64,000 bases of DNA from Ruminococcus sp. (GCF_016283395.1 NZ_JAEEMU010000032.1:62001-126000), one strand, 5' to 3'; positions 1-8,811 are shown, numbered from the stretch's first letter. Program-made: numbers and translations. Notes: a model not told the origin generated them from the sequence alone.

Positions 1-1016
1 TTCTCGAAGCTTGTTGAGAGGTCAACGCTTCTGCGCTCCATGCTTACCTCTCTGTCGCGGTTATTTCTTCTCTCGCCGCCTCTTCTGTCATTTCTTCTGC
101 CGCCGTCGCGTCTGTTGTTATCGCGTCTGCCGCCGCCTCTTCTTGGGTTGTTTGAGGAAATGATTATCTTTCTGTAAGGCTCTTCACCAACTGAACGTGA
201 AGAAACGCCTTCGATATTTGAGATAGCTGAGTGGATAACTCTTCTTTCGTAAGGATTCATTGGCTCGAGCGGCTGTGAGCGGCCTGTTCTGAGAACTGAC
301 TTTGCAACCTTAGCAGCCAGCTGTTCAAGAGTTTCCTTTCTCTTGCTTCTGTAGCCGAGACAGTCAATCGTAATTCTGTAGTAGTCCTTGTCGCCCTTAT
401 TAGCGATGATAGAGCAAAGGTACTGGATAGCGTCGAGAGTCTCGCCGCGTCTGCCGATTATAGTACCGTTATTGCTGCTCTCGATATTGAGTACAGCACC
501 TGTTTCGTTCTGATAGATCTTGTATTCAGCCTCGATATCCATAGCACGTAAAATGCTTGTGATATAGTCTCTTGCAAGCTTTACCTTTGGATTTACGAGA
601 GCCTCGTCCTCAATAAGTGTGAAGTTATCGAGTGAATAAGCTTCTTCTGATTCTTCTGGAACTTCAACAGCAGCCTCTGCTGTCTTTTCTTCTGTCTTTG
701 CAGCTGTTGTTTCTGTAGTAACAACAGGCTTTGTTTCTGAAACAGTCTTTACAACAGGCTCTGCCTTTGGTGCAGGAGCAGTTGTAACAGGAGCCTTTGA
801 AGCTTCAACAGGAGCAGCAGCCTTTGGAGCAGTTGCCTGTGCTGCACCTTCTATAACAGTAGCCTTTACTTTAGCCTCTTTTGAACCGAGTCCGAAAAGA
901 CCCTTCTTGCCTTCGTCGATGATCTCAAACTTGATCTCGCTGATTTTCTTTCCGAATTTTTTTGCTGCGAGTTCTTTAGCCTCGTCAACAGATCTTGCTG
1001 TGAATATTTCAGTCAT
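1..1016 (-). CDS. jag: Jag/KhpB-type RNA-binding protein, C-terminus cut by window edge
   Basis: Cytoplasmic RNA-binding protein (SpoIIIJ-associated, KhpB/EloR family), linked in other Firmicutes to control of cell elongation and envelope genes. About 338 residues are visible. An N-terminal Jag_N domain (1-55, with KKGLFGLGSKEAKV) is followed by an Ala/Pro/Thr/Glu-rich linker (about 58-125), a KH domain with GRRGETLDAIQ (188-198), and an R3H domain around RRVIH (258-262). After the R3H domain comes an Arg/Gly/Asn-rich tail (from about 291) with RRGGG, RRDGGRR and RRGGERR runs, which is unusual and resembles an RGG box. The start ATG is preceded by GGAGG at 6 nt. It lies 19 nt downstream of yidC, the normal family context. 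The end of the gene lies outside the window. Confidence 0.93.
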   Translation of the reverse strand, partial: MTEIFTARSVDEAKELAAKKFGKKISEIKFEIIDEGKKGLFGLGSKEAKVKATVIEGAAQATAPKAAAPVEASKAPVTTAPAPKAEPVVKTVSETKPVVTTETTAAKTEEKTAEAAVEVPEESEEAYSLDNFTLIEDEALVNPKVKLARDYITSILRAMDIEAEYKIYQNETGAVLNIESSNNGTIIGRRGETLDAIQYLCSIIANKGDKDYYRITIDCLGYRSKRKETLEQLAAKVAKSVLRTGRSQPLEPMNPYERRVIHSAISNIEGVSSRSVGEEPYRKIIISSNNPRRGGGRRDNNRRDGGRRNDRRGGERRNNRDREVSMERRSVDLSTSFE

Positions 1017-1035
1017 ACATTACCTCCCTGAGGAA

Positions 1036-2148
1036 TTACTCCTCATCATCGTTATCGTCATAAGAATCACCGTATTTTTCAGCCATACGTCTTCTTGCTT
1101 CCTTGAGCTTGTCTCTGTTCTGCTTATTCTGCTCTGAACGTGAAATGCCGTTGTTTTTTCCTGAACCTGAACCGTTCTGCTGTTCAAGTGCAGCCTGCTG
1201 CTCAAGCATCTTCTGCATGAAAGTTTTCTTATTCGGATGTTTTTCTGCGTAAATTCTTGCTTTTTCTTTTTCCTTCTCATTTATTACCTTAATGCGCTCG
1301 GGAGTAAAGTAGCAGTTAAGTGCAAAGGTTATGACGAATGAGAAGACAGATGACCATATCCAGTAGAAGCCGACACCTGCGGGTACCTGGAATGCGAACC
1401 AGATGGAAAGGAGAGGGAAAAAGATCATCATGAATGTCATACAGCCGCCGCCGGGCTGTGAAACAGGATTGACCTTTTTCTGATGTATCTGGCTGTATAC
1501 AGATACGAGGAGCTGTGAAAGACCTGCAAGGAATGGTATAGAACAAAGAACTATAGCTTCCTTGGTCCAGCTGTCAGGGTGAAGTGTAGGTGTTTTTCCA
1601 AGATTTGCACCAAAGATAGTAAATTTCTCAGTAAACTCGGACACCTTTGTTAGGAATTTCTCGCTGAGAGAAACATACTTATCGCTGTTATCTCTCAGGT
1701 GCTCCATAGTAATAAGCTCGCATCTGAGATTTGATTTATCAGTACCTGCGATAGCACAGGCTTCATTGATAACATTCTTGGATATATCGAGGATATGGGT
1801 TATAGGCTTATAAATAACGTCGATAACGCCGAAGAGAAGGAACATCTGTATAAACATAGGCAGACATGAACCCATAGGGTTTACGCCCTCCTGCTGGTAC
1901 AGCTTCTGCTGTTCCTCCTGTAATTTTTGTGGGTTATTGGCGTAGCTTTTCTTTAGTTTTTCCAGCTTCGGCTGAAGAAGCTGCATTCTTGCCGAACCCT
2001 TCTGTGTCTTGTAATTGACAGGGAACAGCAGTACTTTTGTAATTACCGTAAACAAGATGATAGCTACGGCATAGTTATTGCATAACGAGTAAATAAGTCT
2101 CATCAGATAGCCAAAAGGCACACCGATAATATCATAAAGTGCGTTCAA
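1036..2148 (-). CDS. yidC: YidC/Oxa1/SpoIIIJ membrane protein insertase
   Basis: Inserts membrane proteins alone or with SecYEG. At 370 aa it is longer than the usual 250-290 aa Gram-positive form; the extra length is an insertion between the second and third membrane segments (about 110-195) and a charged C-terminal tail. The family block is visible as FPVNYKTQ, QPKLEKLKK and GVNPMGSCLPMFIQMF. The hydrophilic-groove arginine of Bacillus YidC (in the first transmembrane helix) appears to be Lys38, still positively charged. No lipobox is seen at the N-terminus. The start is TTG, 7 nt after GAGGG; the nearby ATG is out of frame. It is in the rpmH-rnpA-yidD-yidC-jag operon. Confidence 0.95.
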   Translation of the reverse strand: MNALYDIIGVPFGYLMRLIYSLCNNYAVAIILFTVITKVLLFPVNYKTQKGSARMQLLQPKLEKLKKSYANNPQKLQEEQQKLYQQEGVNPMGSCLPMFIQMFLLFGVIDVIYKPITHILDISKNVINEACAIAGTDKSNLRCELITMEHLRDNSDKYVSLSEKFLTKVSEFTEKFTIFGANLGKTPTLHPDSWTKEAIVLCSIPFLAGLSQLLVSVYSQIHQKKVNPVSQPGGGCMTFMMIFFPLLSIWFAFQVPAGVGFYWIWSSVFSFVITFALNCYFTPERIKVINEKEKEKARIYAEKHPNKKTFMQKMLEQQAALEQQNGSGSGKNNGISRSEQNKQNRDKLKEARRRMAEKYGDSYDDNDDEE

Positions 2149-2160
2149 TATTCATCCCTC

Positions 2161-2442
2161 TTAGATCTTTTTATCATTTTCATCGTAATCAGGATCAATG
2201 TAATCATACTTTTTGACCCTGAACGTGAATTTTTCGGGGACATAGTCTATACCGCCCATTGACCACGGGTTGCAGCGGAGTATCCTCCACACGGCAAGAG
2301 CTGAGCCCCTTATTGCGCCGAAACGCTCAACTGCTTTCAAGGCGTAAGTGCTGCAGGTAGGGTAATACTTGCATTTAGGGGGAAAAAGCGGGGATATAAA
2401 TTTCCTGTAGAATTTTATAAGACCCAGAACCAGATATTTCAT
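2161..2442 (-). CDS. yidD: YidD membrane protein insertion efficiency factor
   Basis: Small membrane-associated protein thought to help YidC-dependent insertion. The 93 aa match the family, with an N-terminal amphipathic/hydrophobic segment and the conserved cysteine-containing block [20 protein letters not shown], then RILRCNPW and GGIDYVP. Its ATG overlaps the rnpA stop codon by 4 bp (ATGA), so translation is probably coupled, and yidC follows 12 nt later. The C-terminal tail is acidic ([10 protein letters not shown]). Confidence 0.95.
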   Translation of the reverse strand: MKYLVLGLIKFYRKFISPLFPPKCKYYPTCSTYALKAVERFGAIRGSALAVWRILRCNPWSMGGIDYVPEKFTFRVKKYDYIDPDYDENDKKI

Positions 2443-2807
2443 ACACGCTTATTCTTGTTATCGAAGCTTTTGAACATCTTTTTGATGTCATTTACTCCGT
2501 ACTTGTCCATATAGCCGCAGTATTCCTGTGATTTTATGCTGCATATAGCAGCTCTTGCAACTATGACTATATCCATGCCTACAGGCAGCTCTACCTCAGC
2601 ATTGCGGTAGGCAAGACGGATAAGTCTTTTTGCTCTGTTTCGGCAGACGGCATTGCCGACCTTTTTGCCTGCTGTAATTCCGAGGCGGTTAAAAGGCCTG
2701 CCATTTGGTCTGACATAGATGACCGAATATTTTGAAGCGGCGTACCTGCCCTTTTTATAAAGAGTCAGGAAGTCCTTGTTATCGTTCAGTATTTCCGTAT
2801 AAAGCAT
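2439..2807 (-). CDS. rnpA: Ribonuclease P protein component
   Basis: Protein subunit of RNase P, which together with the catalytic RNA (not in this window) removes tRNA 5' leaders. It is about 122 aa, normal for the family. The conserved RNR-type basic motif is [11 protein letters not shown], preceded by the family's GKKVGNAV. I chose the ATG at 2807 because AGGTG lies 6 nt upstream; an in-frame ATG five codons earlier lacks a clear site. It sits between rpmH and yidD as in most bacteria, separated from rpmH by a terminator-like hairpin that could lower its expression relative to L34. Confidence 0.94.
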   Translation of the reverse strand: MLYTEILNDNKDFLTLYKKGRYAASKYSVIYVRPNGRPFNRLGITAGKKVGNAVCRNRAKRLIRLAYRNAEVELPVGMDIVIVARAAICSIKSQEYCGYMDKYGVNDIKKMFKSFDNKNKRV

Positions 2808-2835
2808 AATTGCACCTTGCACATAGCCGTCCTAA

Positions 2836-2868
2836 CAAAAAAGACCACAAAATAAAGATTTTGTGGTC
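2836..2868 (-). terminator. Hairpin terminator between rpmH and rnpA
   Basis: On the minus strand the stem GACCACAAAAT / ATTTTGTGGTC (4-nt loop) is followed directly by a T run. It lies just after the rpmH stop and before rnpA, so it probably acts as a partial terminator that lets the ribosomal protein be made in excess. Confidence 0.85.
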
Positions 2869-2875
2869 AGCCTCG

Positions 2876-3010
2876 TCAGTGAGTTAATCTTGCTCTGCCC
2901 TTAGATCTTCTACGAGCTAAAACCTTTCTGCCGTTCTTAGTAGACATTCTCTTCATGAAGCCGTGCTCCTTCTTTCTGTGGAGCTTCTTAGGCTGATATG
3001 TTCTCTTCAT
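2876..3010 (-). CDS. rpmH: 50S ribosomal protein bL34
   Basis: Small basic protein of the large ribosomal subunit. It has 44 aa, the usual length, with the family sequence [18 protein letters not shown] and a C-terminal [10 protein letters not shown] block. The ATG at 3010 is preceded by GGAGG 9 nt upstream. It is the first gene of the leftward operon, divergent from dnaA, with a consensus promoter upstream. Confidence 0.97.
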   Translation of the reverse strand: MKRTYQPKKLHRKKEHGFMKRMSTKNGRKVLARRRSKGRARLTH

Positions 3011-3114
3011 ATTCAGTGTCCTCCTCTCTTCCGATTGTAAACAAGAGCCAAAAACAGCTCTGAATAACTTTATTTTTGGGCGCAGGGACACTTTCCCCTG
3101 CATTACACTAAATC

Positions 3115-3143
3115 ATTATATATTAAAAAGCTTGTCATGTCAA
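3115..3143 (-). promoter_or_regulatory. rpmH operon promoter
   Basis: Minus-strand TTGACA (3138-3143), 17-nt spacer, TATAAT (3115-3120): a perfect sigma-A type promoter about 105 nt before rpmH. Confidence 0.9.
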
Positions 3144-3565
3144 GCAAATCATGAAATTTTTTTATACGCATCAGCATTTTCTGTTTTTTTAACAATATCT
3201 CTTAAACTAAAAGCCTTTAATTTTCAATACTTTGTCCAATTTCACATCATAAGCCCATATGACGGGATTATGTTGAATTTTTTGAAAATAATGGGTAAAA
3301 AACTTATTCACTGACCTCTTTCAACATTTTCACACGCGAAAAACAGAGTTTTTACAGGTGTTTTTGTGTTGAATTAAAGGTATTTCAACACAGTTTTCAA
3401 CAATGTGTCAATTTGTGTGTGGAAAGACGAGTCATTTTCTAACTGTTTAACATGAATTTTACTTGCATTTCAACATTGTTTATGGTATAATGGTCTTATA
3501 TATTAATATAGGAGAGTATCGTTATTTTTTCTCCCAATCAAACTTACATATATTCGGAGGTTTTT
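3144..3565. other. Origin-like spacer upstream of dnaA with DnaA-box-like sites
   Basis: A/T-rich non-coding region between rpmH and dnaA. DnaA-box-like 9-mers (TTWTCMACA type) are seen at 3319-3326 (TTTCAACA), 3382-3390 (ATTTCAACA), 3394-3402 (TTTTCAACA), 3418-3426 (reverse, CTTTCCACA) and 3467-3475 (ATTTCAACA). Most have CAACA where the classical box has CCACA. The position next to dnaA and rpmH is the classic place for oriC in Firmicutes. A dnaA promoter overlaps the last box. Origin function is inferred, not shown. Confidence 0.7.
3463..3491 (+). promoter_or_regulatory. dnaA promoter overlapped by a DnaA-box-like site
   Basis: TTGCAT (3463-3468), 17-nt spacer, TATAAT (3486-3491). The box ATTTCAACA (3467-3475) runs from the -35 element into the spacer, an arrangement expected for autorepression of dnaA. 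Confidence 0.8.
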
Positions 3566-4936
3566 ATGAATTCATTTGACGAGGTTTTTGAGAAAGTAAA
3601 GAGCTACTGCCTTGAAAACGGTAAAATACCAGATATCGGTATGAAAACTTGGATAGATCCGCTTGTTCCCGTAAAGATCGAGGGAACTGATGCTATTTTC
3701 AGCGTACAGACAGACTTCCAGAAGAATATTGTAATGCAAACATACGTATCTGTTCTGACGGAAGCTTTTCTCAACGTTGCAGGACTTCCCGTAAATATAG
3801 TCATCAATGTTGAATCAGACGAGCCCGAGACTATAAAAGTCCCTACAGATGCAGAGCTTGAACAGAAACACGCAGAGCTTGAACAGTCATACAAATTTGC
3901 AAACTATGACTATACTTTCGATACATTCATTGAAGGACGTTCAAACGAATTTGCACTTGCCTGCAGTAAATCAGTAGCCAAGAACTGCGGTTCAAAGGCT
4001 GTTCCGGACTATAATCCGCTGTTTATCTACGGTCCTTCGGGAATGGGAAAAACTCACCTTATCACAGCTATCGCAAATGAGGTAAGAAAAAATCATCCTG
4101 ATTTCAATATCGTTTATGTTACAAGTGAGACCTTCGGAAGCGACCTTGTAAGCGCACTCAACAAGAGCTCTATATCCGATTTCCACGACAAGTACAGAAA
4201 TGCGGATATACTCCTCATCGACGATATCCAGTTCTTCTCGGGAAGAGAGCGTATGCAGGAAGAATTCTTCCATACATTCTACAAGCTGCATCAGGAAGGC
4301 AAGCAGATCGTTATCACATCTGATAAGCCTCCAAAGGAGCTGCTCACACTTGAAGAGCGTCTCCGCACACGTTTCGAGGGCGGTCTTATCGCTGATATCT
4401 CAGCTCCTGACTATGAGACAAGACTTGCTATCATCAACAGAAAGTCAGAGCTTTTAGAGCTCAAAATGCCAAGCGAAGTTGCTGAATTCATGGCTAACCG
4501 CCTTAAATCAAACATCAGACAGCTTGAAGGTGCAGTTGTACGTCTCAAGGCTCTCAACCACTTCGCAGGAAGCCCCATCACTATATCTATGGCTCAGAGC
4601 GTTATCCGCGACGTGCTCACAGATGAACAGCCTATACCGATAACTGTTGAAAAGATCATTTCTGAGGTATCCACAGTTTACGGCGTATCTCCCGATGATC
4701 TCCGTTCAAGCAAGCGTTCCGCACAGATCTCCACAGCACGTAAGGTAGCTATATACGTAGTCCGCGAGATCACACAGATGCCTCTTGCATCTATCGGTAC
4801 CGAATTCGGCGGAAGAGACCATTCTACTATAGTTTACTCTGTTACAAGCGTTACAGAGTCTATGGAAAAAGACTCAAATCTCAAGAACCTTGTAAACGAT
4901 ATCATCAAAAATATCAAAGACAAGAGCAAGGTCTGA
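3566..4936 (+). CDS. dnaA: Chromosomal replication initiator protein DnaA
   Basis: AAA+ ATPase that binds origin boxes and opens DNA. It has 456 aa, normal length. Domain I is N-terminal (1-85), followed by a short acidic linker. The AAA+ domain has Walker A GPSGMGKTH (156-164) and Walker B LLIDDIQF (216-223). The C-terminal helix-turn-helix carries the DnaA signature with GGRDHSTIVYSV (415-426), which reads the boxes. GGAGG lies 5 nt before the ATG. The gene has box-rich spacers on both sides. Confidence 0.99.
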   Translation: MNSFDEVFEKVKSYCLENGKIPDIGMKTWIDPLVPVKIEGTDAIFSVQTDFQKNIVMQTYVSVLTEAFLNVAGLPVNIVINVESDEPETIKVPTDAELEQKHAELEQSYKFANYDYTFDTFIEGRSNEFALACSKSVAKNCGSKAVPDYNPLFIYGPSGMGKTHLITAIANEVRKNHPDFNIVYVTSETFGSDLVSALNKSSISDFHDKYRNADILLIDDIQFFSGRERMQEEFFHTFYKLHQEGKQIVITSDKPPKELLTLEERLRTRFEGGLIADISAPDYETRLAIINRKSELLELKMPSEVAEFMANRLKSNIRQLEGAVVRLKALNHFAGSPITISMAQSVIRDVLTDEQPIPITVEKIISEVSTVYGVSPDDLRSSKRSAQISTARKVAIYVVREITQMPLASIGTEFGGRDHSTIVYSVTSVTESMEKDSNLKNLVNDIIKNIKDKSKV

Positions 4937-5426
4937 TAAACATAAAGTGAACGTTTAAAGTGTTGAATGGAGTTTATTCCACACAGTTTTCAACACTGTG
5001 TTTAAAACTATCTTTAAAACTTTCAGTGCTGATTTTCCCCGACATAAAAATGCATTTCAGTCTATTCATATTTTTACTGTCGGATATCATTTCAACACAG
5101 GAAACATTCAACACTTAACATCACTGTGAAATTCTCTGACAAAAAATATTACCAATTTCGTCTTTCCACTTTTTTCTCAACTTTTTTTCCTTTTCAACTC
5201 CACAATATTCGACTGATTAAACATAAAAAATTACTCCCCGAAAAGTTTTCCTCAATTTCAAGAATTTCACAACACCCCTGTGTGGACGAGCTTTGCGGCG
5301 TATATCTTCAAATTCTGCCGATCCTAACTTTTCCACCGACACAATAACAACAACAATAATATTATACTTATCTTATCTTAGCTTATCTTATCCTTCGGCT
5401 AAGAATTTCCACGGAGGAAAAATATA
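4937..5426. other. Origin-like spacer between dnaA and dnaN with DnaA-box-like sites
   Basis: A 490-bp non-coding region. DnaA-box-like sites include TTTTCAACA (4987-4995), a TATTCCACA just before it, ATTTCAACA (5089-5097), CATTCAACA (about 5104-5112), TTTTCAACT (about 5190) and TTTTCCACC (5329-5337). The last is followed by a very A/T-rich stretch (5341-5397) with CAACAACAA and repeated TTATC units, a candidate DNA-unwinding element. The layout box, short GC patch, A/T-rich repeats resembles the bipartite Bacillus origin. No clear DnaA-trio could be assigned by eye. Confidence 0.65.
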
Positions 5427-6533
5427 ATGAAGTTCATTTGCAATAAAACAGAGATCAGTGAAGCTATCAGCAATGTATCAAGAGCAGTTTCACAGAAATC
5501 AACTATTCCGGCACTTGAGGGAATAAAAGTAAGAATATCGGCAGGAAGCGTTGAGCTTACTGCCTATAATCTTGAAATGGGTATCCGCACTTCTATAAAC
5601 GCAGAAACTGAAGGCGAAGGCGAATTTGTAGTAAGTGCAAGACTTTTCAGCGAATTTACAAGACGTATGTCAGGTGACGAGATAAAATTCGATATTGATG
5701 AAAACCTCGTTATCACTATTTCATGCAGTGCTACAGAGTGCAGCTTCCCTGCAATGTCAGCTAACGAATATCCAGAGCTTCCGAAGGTAGACTCTGCAAG
5801 AAGCTTCTCTGTAAAGCAGAGCATACTCAAATCAATGATAAATATGACAAGCTATGCTGCTTCACTCAATGAAAGCAAACCTGTTCTCACAGGCGAACTC
5901 TTTGATATTGAGGAGGGCAGCTTCAATATGGTAGCAATAGACGGCTTCAGACTGGCTATCAGAAACGAGCTTACCGATTGCACAGAGAAATATCATTTCG
6001 TAGTACCGAAAAAGGCTCTCCTTGAAGTTTCCACACTTATCAGAGACGATGACGACGAGAAGATGTGTACTATTTGCACCAACGACCGCCACATCATTTT
6101 TGAGATCGGCAATGTTTTCGTAATATCACGACTCCTCGAAGGAGTTTTCCATAACTATAAGCTCAGCATACCAAGCGGCTGCAAGACAGAAGTTATTGTA
6201 AGCAAGAGAGATTTCACCACCTGTCTTGAAAGATGTTCTCTCCTTATCGATGATAAGAACAAGTCACCTATACGCTGCGAAGTCGGAAACGGCGTGATAA
6301 AGATAAACTGCAAAACAGGAATAGGTAAGATAAATGACGCTATATCCGCCGATATTTCGGGAGAAACTGTTACTATCGGCTTCAATAACAAGCTTATCCT
6401 CGAAGCTCTCAAAGCCGCAGAGGGAGATAAGGTACGCTTACGCTTCAACGGCGCAATGAAGGTAATAGAGATACTTCCGCTGGAGGGCGAAAGCTTCATA
6501 TTCCTTGTAATGCCTATACAGCTCAAGAGCTGA
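5427..6533 (+). CDS. dnaN: DNA polymerase III beta subunit (sliding clamp)
   Basis: Ring-shaped processivity clamp of the replicative polymerase. It has 368 aa, usual length, with three repeated clamp domains. The start MKFICNKTEISEAISNVSRAVSQKSTIPALEGI and the C-terminal EILPLEGESFIFLVMPIQ are typical of the family. GGAGG lies upstream of the ATG. It follows dnaA across the origin-like spacer, as in most Firmicutes. Confidence 0.98.
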   Translation: MKFICNKTEISEAISNVSRAVSQKSTIPALEGIKVRISAGSVELTAYNLEMGIRTSINAETEGEGEFVVSARLFSEFTRRMSGDEIKFDIDENLVITISCSATECSFPAMSANEYPELPKVDSARSFSVKQSILKSMINMTSYAASLNESKPVLTGELFDIEEGSFNMVAIDGFRLAIRNELTDCTEKYHFVVPKKALLEVSTLIRDDDDEKMCTICTNDRHIIFEIGNVFVISRLLEGVFHNYKLSIPSGCKTEVIVSKRDFTTCLERCSLLIDDKNKSPIRCEVGNGVIKINCKTGIGKINDAISADISGETVTIGFNNKLILEALKAAEGDKVRLRFNGAMKVIEILPLEGESFIFLVMPIQLKS

Positions 6534-6542
6534 TATCAATTA

Positions 6543-6620
6543 AGCCTTTAGCCTTTAGCCATGAGCCATTAGCCGAAGGCGACACATTTGCTAACAGCTA
6601 ACGCCTAAAGGCTAAAGGCT
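6543..6620. repeat. Inverted NTTAGCC heptamer array
   Basis: Tandem 7-bp units of the form NTTAGCC run forward at 6543-6575 and as GGCTAAA in reverse at about 6590-6620, so the spacer between dnaN and the S4-domain gene could fold into a long imperfect hairpin. It is one of six such arrays in the window. Confidence 0.8.
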
Positions 6621-6641
6621 GTAACATAAGAGGTGAAGAAA

Positions 6642-6854
6642 ATGCCTGAAAACAGAATAAAAATAACTACCGAGTTCATAAAGCTTGACGCTCTTCTGAA
6701 ATTTGCTTCACTTGTGGGTTCGGGCGGAGAAGCAAAGCAGCTCATACAGGACGGCGAAGTCCTTGTGAACGGCGAAGTATGCACCATGCGCGGCAAGAAG
6801 ATACGTCCGGGCGATAAAGTCGAGCTTGACGGTCAAGAGGTAATCGTAGAGTGA
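6642..6854 (+). CDS. yaaA: S4-domain RNA-binding protein YaaA
   Basis: Small S4-like RNA-binding protein found between dnaN and recF in Firmicutes; it probably binds rRNA or the ribosome. It has 70 aa with the S4 core [20 protein letters not shown] and [25 protein letters not shown] chose the ATG at 6642 (AGAGGTG 6 nt upstream); a GTG three codons earlier overlaps that site. Its stop overlaps the GTG start of recF by 4 bp. Confidence 0.9.
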   Translation: MPENRIKITTEFIKLDALLKFASLVGSGGEAKQLIQDGEVLVNGEVCTMRGKKIRPGDKVELDGQEVIVE

Positions 6855-7999
6855 TAGTCACATATGCTGACATCGACGGTTTCAAAAATCTGAAAGGTAT
6901 CTCCTTTGCACCGGATCCAAAGTATAATATCATCGTAGGATCAAATGCACAGGGAAAGACAAATCTTCTTGAAGCGATGTGGATACTTTCGGGCTGTAAG
7001 AGCTTTCGCGGCTCAAAGGAAAAGGACTATATCTGCCTCGGCGGAGAGCGTATGCAGTCAAGGATAAAAATTCTCGACAGTGTCCGCGAACAGAAAATTT
7101 CCTTTGAGATGACCAGAAGCACGGCAAATCCCAAGAATATCACACTAAACGGCGTAAAACAGAAGGGTACGAGAGCACTTTTCGATGTTTTCAAGTGTAT
7201 CGCTTTCATTCCCGATGATACTGATATTGTAAAGGGTTCACCTGAAAAAAGGCGTAATTTCGTGGATATGGCTGCTTCACAGTTGAATCCCGTGTTTGTC
7301 ATGCACATAAACAAGAACAATGCCATAATGAATCAGCGAAATGCTCTTCTAAAAGGCATAATGCAGGGAAATACTGACCGAAGTATCCTCGAGATATGGG
7401 ACAGACAGGCTTCTCGTGAGGGAGCTGTCATATCCTATATGCGAAGCGAGTATATAAAGAAGATCAATGAGATATGCGGCAGACTTTACCGCACTATTTC
7501 GGGCGGCAGCGAGGAGCTTGAACTGGAATACAAGTCAAACGTTTTCAGACCCGAGGACTTTGAAAAGCCCTGCGGCGAGGAAGCATACGAGCAGTATTAC
7601 AGAAAGCTTGCCGAAACAGCAGATTACGACATCAGAACGGGAAGCACTCATGCAGGTGTTAACCGCGATGAGATAATAATAAAAATAAACGGTGTGAGCG
7701 CAAAGGATTACGGCTCACAGGGACAGATAAAGAGTGCGGCTCTTGTTATGAAGCTTGCACAGGCAGAGATATTCATGCAGAAGTCAAAGGACGCACCTGT
7801 TATATTCCTTGACGATGTTATGGGCGAGCTTGATGAAAGCCGTCAGAGGTTCGTTTTTGAGATAATCAAGGATATGCAGGTATTTATCACGACTCCGAAT
7901 GAAAGTGCTCTTCTTCCCGAAATAAAGGGAAAAGTATTGCATATAAGCGGCGGAAGTGCTGTTATGGAGGAAGAAAATGTATCTGCACATAGGGAATAA
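6851..7999 (+). CDS. recF: DNA replication and repair protein RecF
   Basis: SMC-like ATPase that loads RecA at single-strand gaps with RecO/RecR. It has 382 aa. Walker A is GSNAQGKTN (about 31-39), and the C-terminal signature/Walker B is [14 protein letters not shown]. The start is GTG and overlaps the yaaA stop. remB overlaps the recF 3' end by 23 bp. Confidence 0.97.
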   Translation: MIVTYADIDGFKNLKGISFAPDPKYNIIVGSNAQGKTNLLEAMWILSGCKSFRGSKEKDYICLGGERMQSRIKILDSVREQKISFEMTRSTANPKNITLNGVKQKGTRALFDVFKCIAFIPDDTDIVKGSPEKRRNFVDMAASQLNPVFVMHINKNNAIMNQRNALLKGIMQGNTDRSILEIWDRQASREGAVISYMRSEYIKKINEICGRLYRTISGGSEELELEYKSNVFRPEDFEKPCGEEAYEQYYRKLAETADYDIRTGSTHAGVNRDEIIIKINGVSAKDYGSQGQIKSAALVMKLAQAEIFMQKSKDAPVIFLDDVMGELDESRQRFVFEIIKDMQVFITTPNESALLPEIKGKVLHISGGSAVMEEENVSAHRE

Positions 8000-8237
8000 C
8001 TACTCTGTTGATGTAAGAGATATAGTGGGAGTTTTCGACATTGAGAATACAACTGTTGAAAAGTGTACCAAGAAGCTGCTTGAACGGGCAGAAAAGGAAA
8101 AGCACTGTATCTATACCACCTACGAAATGCCGAAAAGCTTTATAGTTACGGTAAAAAACGGCGTGGAAAAGGTCTATATATCGCAGCTCTCCGCAGCAAC
8201 TCTGAGGAAACGCCTCAAAGATGGCGGCGGCTTCTGA
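7977..8237 (+). CDS. remB: RemB-like (DUF370) regulator
   Basis: Small protein of the DUF370/RemA-RemB family, always found after recF in Bacillus-type origins; RemA binds DNA and controls matrix genes in B. subtilis, RemB is less understood. It has 86 aa starting [25 protein letters not shown]. The ATG at 7977 has GGAGG 6 nt upstream. The gene overlaps recF by 23 bp, so coupled translation is likely. A transposase gene begins one base after its stop codon. Confidence 0.85.
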   Translation: MYLHIGNNYSVDVRDIVGVFDIENTTVEKCTKKLLERAEKEKHCIYTTYEMPKSFIVTVKNGVEKVYISQLSAATLRKRLKDGGGF

Positions 8238-8238
8238 A

Positions 8239-8808
8239 ATGGACAGACCTGACAGAAAATTGAACAGACTTGAAAATTATGATTATTCACGTAACGGTCT
8301 GTATTTCATAACCATATGCACCAAAGACAGGGTACCGTATTTGTCGAAGGTTACCTCTGTAGGGAACGCCGTGGGCGATATTCCGACGATATTGAAAAAT
8401 GTGGGTGTAGGGGACGGCGTCCTCGACGTCCCTGAATTTAAATTAACGGAATATGGCAGAATTCTGAATGACCAGATAATCGAGATAAATTCAGTTTATA
8501 AGAAATTAAAGATCATAAAATATGTGATAATGCCTGATCATCTGCACATGATAATTTATTTGTTTGATGATGACAATGTTTTTGGCGGGACGTCGAGGAC
8601 GCCGTCCCCTACAAACGCGGTCATTCCGTCATTGATATCAACATTGAAAAGGTTTGTAAATAAAAAGATAGGTTTCAATATCTGGCAGCGTTCATATCAC
8701 GACCACATTATCCGCAATGAAAAGGAATTCCTTGAAATTTGCGATTACATTGACAATAACCCCACAAACTGGGTAAATGACATATACAACCAAAATTATT
8801 GGAGGTAA
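8239..8808 (+). CDS. REP-associated tyrosine transposase (RAYT, Y1_Tnp family)
   Basis: Single-strand DNA transposase-like protein (IS200/IS605-related HUH domain) of the RAYT type, which in other bacteria acts on REP repeats. It has 189 aa. Visible motifs are NYDYSRNGLYFITICT, the HUH pair in MPDHLHMII, and the catalytic tyrosine region IWQRSYHDHIIR followed by YIDNNPTNW. Two loops are encoded by copies of a TGTAGGG-type repeat. The gene sits exactly between remB and gyrB; its last codons TGG AGG TAA supply the gyrB Shine-Dalgarno sequence. I prefer the ATG at 8239; an ATG at 8221 is inside remB and would add six residues. Confidence 0.9.
   Translation: MDRPDRKLNRLENYDYSRNGLYFITICTKDRVPYLSKVTSVGNAVGDIPTILKNVGVGDGVLDVPEFKLTEYGRILNDQIIEINSVYKKLKIIKYVIMPDHLHMIIYLFDDDNVFGGTSRTPSPTNAVIPSLISTLKRFVNKKIGFNIWQRSYHDHIIRNEKEFLEICDYIDNNPTNWVNDIYNQNYWR
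8406..8613. repeat. Perfect 27-bp inverted repeat pair inside RAYT gene 1
   Basis: The unit at 8406-8432 (TGTAGGGGACGGCGTCC...) recurs exactly as its reverse complement at 8587-8613, about 154 bp apart, in frame within the transposase gene. A third, diverged unit (TGTAGGGAACGCC) lies at 8358-8385. They encode the peptides GVGDGVLDVP and GGTSRTPSPT. Confidence 0.92.
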
Positions 8809-8811
8809 ATC

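Noticed and set aside
3132..3314. 60-codon frame in the dnaA upstream spacer
   Set aside because: Overlaps the rpmH promoter and DnaA-box-like sites, lacks a ribosome site and any recognisable sequence.
5341..5397. DnaA-trio element
   Set aside because: Repeated trinucleotides are present but do not fit the published trio pattern on either strand with confidence, so only an A/T-rich unwinding candidate is claimed.
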